DNA from: Echinostoma caproni
Lineage: Eukaryota > Platyhelminthes > Trematoda > Plagiorchiida > Echinostomatidae
Assembly (NCBI GenBank): GCA_900618425.1
Contig: UZAN01043441.1
Location: forward strand, 1 to 27,624
Reading direction: 5' to 3'
Length of the DNA stretch: 27,624 bases
In this document: positions 20,561 to 27,624 of the stretch, in pieces
Layout of the letters: the number at the start of each line of letters is the position of its first letter
Numbering within the stretch: the first letter of the stretch is position 1
Notes under the pieces: generated by a model
Told to the model about the DNA's origin: nothing
The model's input: only the letters and a program-made list of their open reading frames with translations
Databases searched by the model: none
Program-made: the position numbers and the translations under genes

Positions 20561-21594
20561 TGTCCAAGAACTGTTATGCGCCGCTCCAGGATAGGCGCCC
20601 TCTCGTAGGCACGGATAACCACAAGATATTTCCTTGATTTATTTAGTGCTGTAATTTGCTAGTAGATAAAGCACTAAAGGCAAGCCTTTTCGCCACATCT
20701 CTGACTCTGTTAGTCACACTGTACTGTGGCACTGTTCTTTTTACTCTCACGTTGTTTTGCATCTCCTGTGCGCCATCATCCAGTTAGTCGACTAAGAGCA
20801 GTGAGTGAAAGCACCACACGAAAAGTTTGTTTGAAGCTGGAGTTAAAGCGGCTCAGTTTTTGACCGCGGTTCGTTCTGCTTCGTGGTCTTTGCAACCGAT
20901 AAACCTTTGCCAGTGTGGCTCATCGGAGATGAGTCCTAGCGAAGGTCCAGTTGCTACATTGATGCATCTGTCTGTCTGTGTGTCTGTCTGTGAACATGCT
21001 AGATATACGATAAAAAAATTAGCAAACCTGTAACTGGTGGATGTTGATTCTTTAGTTGCCGTCATGTCCGACGAACTCTGCGCTGTTGATTGAAGCCTTG
21101 TGGTACAAGACTGGAAGAGGTCAATTACCTTATTTCCTTTATCAGAAATGAACCTGGATGCAAACATCATTACAAAAGATTTTTAATCGATAGCACTCGA
21201 AAAGTACATTCTAAACTTGGTTATTACGACGAAAGAAGAAAATTGAAATGGATTACTGAATGAAAACGGATACCAAAGGGGCGATTTCTCATGTGAATTC
21301 ACTACTACGTTTTATTCTGTGTTAATCGCACACAGTATATAGACAAACTTATCACCGATCATTTATCAAATAGACTAGATGACCACCCAGAATAAAATAT
21401 CTGCAATAAAAGTGCAAACGAGCTGACTAAGTATACTTGATATGGTTGTCGCCAAATGGTACAACAGATTCGATTTCGAACTAATGGATTTCTTCTAAAA
21501 TAGTTTTCTGAACACGGTACTGATCATCACTAAGATGATGTGATGCTGTCAGACTACTTGTCCACTGCATGTTATCAGAACATGTAGTAATCGG
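20561..21594. other. Non-coding stretch, no gene recognised
   Basis: Contains a TCTG/TGTC-rich microsatellite at 20967-20992. A minus-strand frame of 105 codons (20853-21170) includes that microsatellite and resembles no known protein, so it is not called. Confidence 0.5.
20967..20992. repeat. TCTG microsatellite
   Basis: Two blocks of TCTG units separated by a TG dinucleotide step. Confidence 0.85.
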
Positions 21595-21945
21595 ATTAGA
21601 TACGAATTACGGATCACGAATCACGGTCACAGATGAATCTCAGAATCGCACTAACAATGCTTTGCTGGGCTATTCCGTCACTGAGACGCAGGAAAATGGC
21701 CATAGAAGTAGCACATCGCACAATGAGGAAAATCAATGAGATTAAATATCATGAACAAAGAAATTTTATTGGTTATACAGGTCTCCACCAATAGCCTGTT
21801 TGTATTCTTGCTGTCATAGAATTTCTGTTTGGATCGAATGACTTCTAAATGGTCGGTACGATTGACCTGTGGTTCATTGTCCTGATACTTTAACGCGTTG
21901 CTCCATGGTTGGCGTTATCCCGTAAGCTAGGATCAGCACAGAACT
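21595..21945 (+). repeat. Repeat B, copy 4 (most complete)
   Basis: Serves well as the reference copy: it starts around ACGAATTACGGATCACGAAT and ends around AAGCTAGGATCAGCAC. All other B copies align to parts of it. It has no coding capacity. The ending resembles that of repeat C (TCTGGATCACCAC). Confidence 0.85.
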
Positions 21946-22007
21946 TCGAAGTGGTGATACCTGAGAAAGATTGAAGCTAAGTGACAGATGAACTATTCAA
22001 ACAGCCT

Positions 22008-22021
22008 CACACACACACACA
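22008..22021. repeat. CA microsatellite
   Basis: Seven uninterrupted CA units. Confidence 0.85.
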
Positions 22022-22191
22022 AAGCTTTTTTGACTAAGTCGGCCATTTACCGGAATGTCCCACTGATACAGATGTGATTTGTATTCAAAAGTCGATCGTA
22101 AGCCAACTTGTTACTACAAGTTCACACTTGCGGACAGAGGCGTACTGATTTAGCAACTCCATCACCTATCCAAACTGATTCGATGCAGTGG

Positions 22192-22644
22192 TTCTTGATT
22201 TTGATCATTACTTTATTTCCATCCGTACAAAACAACCCATTCAATTTTAACGAGCAGATTTATCCACAATAAAATGGTTTGGAAGTGGGTTTACAGCTAA
22301 CACCATAGTCTGTTGATTTGTTCACGGTCAAACAAGAAAATACTCGACACACCATCCGTTCCAAATGGTTGCTACACACAGGATGCAGGGATGAAATTCC
22401 TCATGTGAATACTACGAGAACAAATGAGCTCGTTACCAACTTCAGTGTTGCTCACCAAAACTCAGGTTTCACCTCAGAAGTTGAAAGCAATAATAAATTG
22501 GCCCTTTCAGGCGTTTGCTTGAGTCCCCGTGCAGCAATCTGTGGGTGCATAGAAAGTCGACTTGCAATGATCAATATATATCTATTTTTGTTGCTTTCTA
22601 TAGCTCAAACTGAAAAAGAACTTGATGAACTGACAATAAGATAG
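22192..22644 (+). mobile_element. Penelope-like retroelement, decayed reverse transcriptase
   Basis: A single + frame with two stops reads PFNFNEQIYPQ, stop, NGLEVGLQLTP (the FxFNxxxYxQxxGxAMGSPxSP block of Penelope-like RTs). Then come TNELVTNFSVAHQNSGFTSE, VESNNKLALSGVCLSP (FTxExExNxxLxFLDVxLxR), SRLAMINIYLFLLL (the YRKPTxTxxYxxFxS position) and QTEKELDEL. The FADD-type catalytic motif is not visible. The GIY-YIG endonuclease expected at the C-terminus is not seen downstream. The order of motifs makes a LINE or LTR origin less likely. Confidence 0.78.
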
Positions 22645-22686
22645 AGCAAAAAATGTGTACTCATATTCCTCCATTTCTGCTTATAG

Positions 22687-22704
22687 TAATAATAATAATA
22701 ATAA
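22687..22704. repeat. AAT microsatellite
   Basis: Six TAA/AAT trinucleotide units in a row. Confidence 0.9.
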
Positions 22705-22784
22705 AATTGATTGTTCCATTCACAGGCACCCTTGTTCACGAGCCGGTATTGAATTGTAATGTTCGAAGTAAATACGAAACGCGG

Positions 22785-22900
22785 TCCCAGATGAAGCACG
22801 GAATCGCTCGTCACCGAGAGACAAGAAGAAGGATACAATATTAATGGTTAGTTTGTTGAGAGGAATCAACGGGAATAAAGAATACTCATAATTTGTATTG
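22785..22900 (+). repeat. Repeat B, partial copy 5
   Basis: Shares CAGATGAAGCACGGAATCGC-like and TC(A/G)TCACCGAGAGAC-like sequence and GAGGAATCAACGGGAATAAA with the middle of the B copies, then diverges. Confidence 0.6.
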
Positions 22901-22962
22901 AATTGTGCATAACGTTTGCAAGCTGAAAACCTTATGCACGCCGACCGTCACATAGAGCGTAT

Positions 22963-23391
22963 TCAACGGGGAAAAAGTGTATAGAGCCAGTTTAGAGACA
23001 TTTCATGGTCCAGGGTTAAGATAAAGTTCACTTGCTCTCCTTTCTTTGAATGTGAGTACTCGTGTGAGATGAAGAATTGATGAATTTCGGTATTTATACA
23101 AATTGAAATCTGGCGGAATCGGGAGAGTGTGGAGGGATGGGAACCACAACAACAAAGTGTCAGTTCTGCGTGCACTGGGTGGTCCAGATCTGTGAGAATG
23201 CTCTCCGCAAATTTCACACAGGAAGTTGTATGAGACTCTGAAAGTTTCACATCTAACTCATTCACAGAAACAGAAGAAGGGCAGCTAATAATAGGCAGAC
23301 CGTGGCGTAAGACTTTGAGATCCTGTTTAGGTAAGCCAGGAAGAATAGCTGGGGAACAATAAGGTAAGATGGGGCAAATACACTGATACAC
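22963..23391 (-). mobile_element. CR1-like LINE, RT C-terminal segment, frame intact
   Basis: The minus strand is open for 142 codons and reads PYCSPAILPGLPKQDLKVL, RHGLPIISCPSSVSVNEL, CVKFAESILTDLDHPVHAEL and the basic tail segment RQISICINTEIHQFFIS, ending at a stop. This follows the region after the RT palm in CR1-like LINEs: YCSPxxxPxLxxxDxxxLxxxxRxI, CxRFAxxIxxDxxHPLH and RTxxYxNSFIPY. The lack of frame breaks suggests a younger copy than the other LINE pieces. No palm domain lies upstream, and no tail or target-site duplication was found. Its position and order show that it is not the missing end of the 18560-20040 element. Confidence 0.82.
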
Positions 23392-23689
23392 GGGAGTAGA
23401 AATAACCGACTAGGATGCACGAAACTGCCTGAGCTTTCGAATTTGAAATGACAGGCATCGCAGTCTACCACTGCAGTTGTGGATTAGCTTCTATGGTCAC
23501 ACTAAGATACACTAAGATATTGACAGAGTTCACCCTAGTTAAAGGATTGTTATTTGTCACTGTGGGTTCTGAAGGGTATGAAAGACGTGGAAAATTATAT
23601 ATTATATTCAACACATCTATTGGGGTTAAAACTTAATCCCATTCGGAATGAGAATACCTGAATTTGACCAATATTGTCGCAGAAGGAGT

Positions 23690-23800
23690 TTAGACGGGAG
23701 GAAGAAGAAATGGATTGGCTCAGAAAAAAGAAACACCACTGGTTAAATAGATATTCGCCAATATCCTACATGCTTTTTTTGTTTGAACCACACGGCTTCT
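23690..23800 (+). repeat. Possible repeat B fragment, copy 6
   Basis: AATGGATTGGCTCAGAAAAA and TGGTTAAATAGATATTCGCC-like sequence resemble the B middle section (AATGGGATTAAACAATG and ATTAGTCAAATGGGTATC). Diverged; moderate confidence. Confidence 0.45.
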
Positions 23801-24417
23801 GATTGTTCCTCCCTGTTGACTGTTGGTGTGCTGAAGTAACTGAGGGAACGGAGCTGAAAGGAATTTTCTCTCGAATTGTTTTAAGCTTTGTGGAACACTG
23901 ATGCTGGTGGTTTTTGGGAGTGATGACGAAAAAAATCGGTTGCCGCTGGACCTCCGGTTGAGAAAGGATGCAACAACTTGGTTGAAACCAAAGGACCTCG
24001 TGATAGTATTTCACGGCGAGGTCGTCTTCGTATGTGCCTGCCTCCACATTCCATTGACCTTTGAATGCTGATGCTACACTTCGATCAAAGTGTCGTGGGG
24101 ATTATACCAGTACAACCTCGTGCGGTTTGGTTTCGACATTGTGTCGCCTGTATTTAGCACAATTACCGGCAGGTGTGTGTGTGTGTGTGTGTGTGTTGAT
24201 CTATCAAAATGATGGTATTATGCTCATATGTCGATTGTGAAAAGTTCAGTAGCCTCGGTAGGAGGTGTTATGCTTAGTTCAATCAATATGAACACAAAAC
24301 TGTTCACTGGATGGTAACGACACAGACAAAGAAAAGAAAATAAGTAAGGCACCTGAGTTAGATGATGTTTTCCGTTTGCAGTTTGATGTTCTAACCGAAT
24401 ATAACGATAATTCACTC
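23801..24417. other. Non-coding stretch with a GT microsatellite
   Basis: No gene recognised. Minus-strand frames of up to 93 codons resemble no known family. Confidence 0.5.
24173..24196. repeat. GT microsatellite
   Basis: Twelve uninterrupted GT units. Confidence 0.97.
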
Positions 24418-24585
24418 GGGCGGTGGTGGCCAAGTGGTTAGGTCACCAACTTATGATCTGGACGTCCCGGATTGGAACCGCTTCTCCGCCGCTCGTCTTT
24501 TCAGGCAGCGTTTATATGGCTGCGCCCCCCTTCCTGAATGTCGACTGTAACTTGTATATTCAATAAATAACAAAGGAAATAAAAA
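24418..24585 (+). mobile_element. tRNA-derived SINE
   Basis: The head reads GGTGGTGGCCAAGTGGTTAG, a good tRNA-type A box, followed about 40 nt later by GGATTGGAACC in the position of a B box (degenerate). A GC-rich body follows, then an A-rich end with AATAAATAA and AATAAAA from about 24563. This is the layout of a tRNA-derived SINE with an A-rich tail. The head shares GGTGGCCAAGTG with the SINE at 17805. A mobile-element copy is favoured over a real tRNA because the arms are not intact. Confidence 0.7.
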
Positions 24586-24639
24586 GATATTTAATATTTT
24601 TTCTATTTGAAAGCCACCTAATTTCCCTTCGTACCTATT

Positions 24640-24698
24640 TCATTTCTCTTTTATTCTTTTATTCTCTTTTATTTATTTTATTCTCTTTTATTCTCCAG
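24640..24698. repeat. Imperfect TCTTTTATTC-type simple repeat
   Basis: Repeated TTTTATTC and TCTTTTATT units with length variation, just downstream of the SINE tail. Confidence 0.8.
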
Positions 24699-25244
24699 TC
24701 CGTTTCATCTTATGTGCTCTATTGTGTATTAACCAAAGGAGACAAAATCCGCAAAACAACCCTTATTCGACCCAATTTTGGAATGAAAATGCGTGTTAGT
24801 AGTAAGATCGAAAGGTTTAATCAGATATATGGTAGTAAAGAACGCTTTCCAACGGAAGCATGAAATGATAAACTTCGAACCTTTTAATAAAAAATGCACT
24901 AAAATGATCGGACCACATGAGGTTACCCAAATAGTGAACAATGGGTGGTCTAATGATGTGGACTTTATGACTAAGAAGTTCAGAGTGCACTTCGTATTTG
25001 TTTCTTAAATGACCCATCGCGAGATGGAGAAATATGGGTGTGGATCTATGATATTTTCGGGGTTACGAATCACTCCAACGAGCATAAGGATAGGTTGTTA
25101 ATTGAGTTGCGCAACCTGAAAGCGCTGCTATGTCAAATTTTTGTGGTTAGTCCAATTGCAAAATGTGAGAAAGCTTCACGATATAATGCGATGGAAACGT
25201 TTGTGATAAACAACAAACAGCACTGGAACTCGTCAGCAGTGCGT
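24699..25244. other. Non-coding stretch, no gene recognised
   Basis: Open frames of 66-91 codons occur on both strands over the same bases and resemble no known family. Confidence 0.45.
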
Positions 25245-25345
25245 GCTTTTTGTGTCCCTATCAGGACTCGAACCGCGAACCTTCGGGTCGGGACTTCAAA
25301 CCCTTATCCCTGAGGCACACGGTCGATGGCCATCACCTTGTGCAA
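25245..25345 (-). mobile_element. tRNA-derived SINE head (minus strand)
   Basis: On the minus strand TGTGCCTCAGGGATAAGGG works as an A-box region, and the B box GGTTCGAGTCC is perfect. The ends TGTGCCT and AGGGACACA pair at most acceptor positions, so the tRNA ancestry is still visible. The D and anticodon arms pair poorly, and no clear anticodon can be assigned. It differs from the two other SINE heads in this window. Confidence 0.65.
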
Positions 25346-27624
25346 ATGGCTCAATCAATTTAGATTATCAAGCTTGGATCATCCCATTCGATTATTCGAT
25401 TATTATTATACGACAGCGACGCATTATATTTGACAAGATCAGAAAAACAACGCCCGGTGGGAAAACGAATGCGAGACAGCAAGGTTTGCCGGGAAAGCCG
25501 TACGTACTCTAGTATATGTACCACAGACAGGGAATTTAAGTATTTTATTCAAAAACAGCAGTGTTTCGAAAACCTATCCGATGTTTATGTTGAAGAGTTC
25601 GGAGTAATGGATGTCTTTGACAGAATGATGTTAGTCTACCGCGGTTAAAACAACTGTCACTAAATTTCTATCCCGCCTATCAGAACATGATTATTGTATG
25701 TTCCTGTGGCTAAAAAAGTGAGCCTTAAAGTATTTCTTCAAACGGGCCCTTGCTTCTTGGATAGCTCAAGCTGGGCTGGAAGCCTTGAACGGAAACGCAC
25801 GCGCTTCATTAGCTCATCAAAGTCAGTGACCCCAAATTGGACATTGTTGGCATTTCCACTGGTCAGACCGATGACTCATCTCCTCAATGGGCCTCCCAAG
25901 TTTTCGCGCTCGTGTATCGATTTTTAGGAAAAAGTAGCATGTTGGGACAGGTGCCTGCGTTCCCAATGCGTCTCACCATCACGTAAAATGTACGCAAATT
26001 TAACGCTCTGGGTACGTAAATTCATACCTTAACGTACCTGCACAGCGTACGTACAAGCGCACGTGGAGGCCTTTTGACTAAGCTCGTAGCATGTGACTCA
26101 AGTCTGTCGTAGTCCAGATTAAGTAGACCAATCAAAACGGTCTGCTAAAGGTCGAATTCTGGTGCACGACCGTCATATGACAAATCCAAACGGACAGCCA
26201 ATCCGATGACAGCCCGCCTCCACACTGACTTTCTTAATGGTTGGCTGGGGCAACGCTTATGAATCCCACCCACGCAACAGTCGAAATATCGAGGTCCTCT
26301 GGCTGGTACCGCCACTCCGTGACTGTTCTGCCCCAGGAGCACTGAGGTGAGTGGATGTGTTACGTCTTGATCCGCGCCGTGTTTCGGTTGTTTCCACAAC
26401 TGAATTGAGGTGGTGCACTTTAGTCGTTGCTTTACATACATACACGCGATGCTTCTTTCAACTGGTTGTCATTTTAATGTTTGTGTAATAGTCTGGAGAA
26501 AGGTTTATGTCCGGTATCTGAATACTAGGCCTCATTGTTCTAAAATCAATACACCGTTTTCGAAGGTGCAGTTTATCTTTCGTTTTTCATGTAAGTTCAC
26601 CGCGTCTTCTCTACGTTTGCCAAATCCTGTTTACCTACTTGTAAATCGGTTCTGCAGTTGTGCATTTAAACCTTGTTCATGTAATTGAACAGAGTGAGAC
26701 TGTTTCACGTTTTTTGCTAGAGTATAACCCCAGTCCCTTTGTCCCGAAAGCAATTCAGTGGAAAACCGGTCATGTTAGAAACCTGTCCAGTGTTTTGAAA
26801 TAACTAACTAATTACGAGTAGCTGCCTTGGCCTGGGCAACCTGGCAGTATTTCGCCCACAAACAAATCGTGGAACTTGCTTCTTTTTTCATAGATATTAT
26901 TGCACCATGATTTGTTTGGCACGCAGTCTGGATCCGGGCGTGTGTGAAACACAGCTGGGTATGTGTGGGGTCCTTTGTAGTTAGTACTGGATCATCATTT
27001 GTTACTGTGTTCAATTATCTAAAGCAAAACTCCACCGTGCGAAATAATTGCCTGGACCACATTGGTCATCCTATGAGCGCAAAGTGGTTGAGCACAATCA
27101 TTTCGACCCAGACCCTTTTTGTTATACATCTCAGGATTAATCCTCTTCTAGAAGGAGGCTTTTCACGTATCTCTGGTTTGGGCAATATCAGTCTGACGTC
27201 CATGTCAATTACCTGCAGATACTCAGGATGATTCTTCTAATGGAGGATTACGACAATCGAAAATGAAAACATTCTTGGAAGTGGTTTTTGCTTCACTATT
27301 TGCGAGCGAAATGCGGTGACATGTAACCCTGCCGGTAATCCTCTGCAAGGGCGCAGAGGCTTAACCCATTTAGTGTGTTATACAATCACTGAGGTGTTCG
27401 ATAGGCGCCGGATTATGGGCATCTGTCGACGGTGCGTAAGCCACAGTCACAAGAGACTGACGGCCCTAATTTTAGTACCCTTTATGCGGATCTGATTTTC
27501 AAATAATTCCGTTTTCGTGCCTCTGACTGACTAAAGCATAAAATTCCTTTTAATTATTCATTTTCAAAGTTTTACATAGTTATACATAGTTTACATAGTC
27601 ATACGTTCACCAGGTAGAACGAAC
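25346..27624. other. Non-coding stretch, no gene recognised
   Basis: Open frames of 60-98 codons occur but match no known family. The stretch includes an unassigned minus-strand ORF-like piece near 25700-25920, a cluster of TACGTA-like words near 25980-26065, a 7-bp hairpin near 27340-27357, and a small tandem repeat near the window end. Confidence 0.5.
27571..27600. repeat. Three 10-bp tandem units (TACATAGT core)
   Basis: TTTACATAGT, TATACATAGT and TTACATAGTC follow one another directly. The copy number is too low for a satellite call. Confidence 0.8.

Noticed and set aside
20853..21170. 105-codon minus-strand ORF
   Set aside because: It includes the TCTG microsatellite (giving QTDTQTDR) and resembles no known protein.
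25247..25320. Functional tRNA gene on the minus strand
   Set aside because: The B box and acceptor ends are good, but the D and anticodon arms do not pair properly, so a SINE head is more likely.
1..27624. CRISPR array, operon, prophage or other prokaryotic system
   Set aside because: No regularly spaced direct repeats and no ribosome-binding-site-led gene runs; the spliced exon and LINE content show eukaryotic DNA.

Overview
The window looks like gene-poor, repeat-rich intronic and intergenic DNA from a metazoan nuclear genome, most likely a parasitic flatworm (trematode). The evidence is one spliced conserved eukaryotic exon, broken CR1/Jockey-like and RTE-like LINEs whose protein flavour matches those of flukes, a Penelope-like element, tRNA-derived SINE heads, microsatellites, and no bacterial-style operons. 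The species assignment is inference; no species-specific marker was recognised. There is one 644-base assembly gap and two single N positions.

Only one convincing host coding exon is present: the terminal exon of the GPN-loop GTPase GPN2 at 10323-10967 on the + strand, with a clear splice acceptor and stop codon. The G-domain exons carrying the P-loop, the GPN motif and the DCPGQ motif were not found upstream. The 10.3 kb to its left is therefore probably intron, neighbouring DNA, or both.

Layout. 1-218: perfect 64-bp inverted repeat, open at the left window edge. 219-2605: no gene recognised. 2606-3870: decayed CR1-like LINE reverse transcriptase (+). 4136-4466: first copy of dispersed repeat A. 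4960-5315: a second, imperfect foldback with arms of about 155-165 nt. 5316-10322: no exon recognised. 10323-10967: GPN2. About 11245-12291: decayed RTE-like LINE (+). 13547-14190: gap. 14690-15296: CR1/Jockey-like endonuclease remnant (-). 15590-15914: second copy of repeat A. 16861-17609: two tandem units of repeat C. 17805-18190: tRNA-derived SINE. 18195-20560: a CR1-like LINE (-) split by repeat B, with further B copies on both sides. 21595-21945: another B copy. 22192-22644: Penelope-like RT remnant (+). 22785-22900: partial B. 22963-23391: well-preserved LINE C-terminal segment (-). 23690-23800: possible B. 24418-24585 and 25245-25345: two more tRNA-like SINE heads. The rest shows no recognisable gene.

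The genes do not form a pathway or system. GPN2 is a housekeeping GTPase linked to RNA polymerase II assembly, and everything else recognisable is mobile-element debris. The points most worth a second look are the two foldback structures, the B/C repeat family with its nested insertion, and a few unassigned ORF-like stretches. I found no convincing new multi-gene system.
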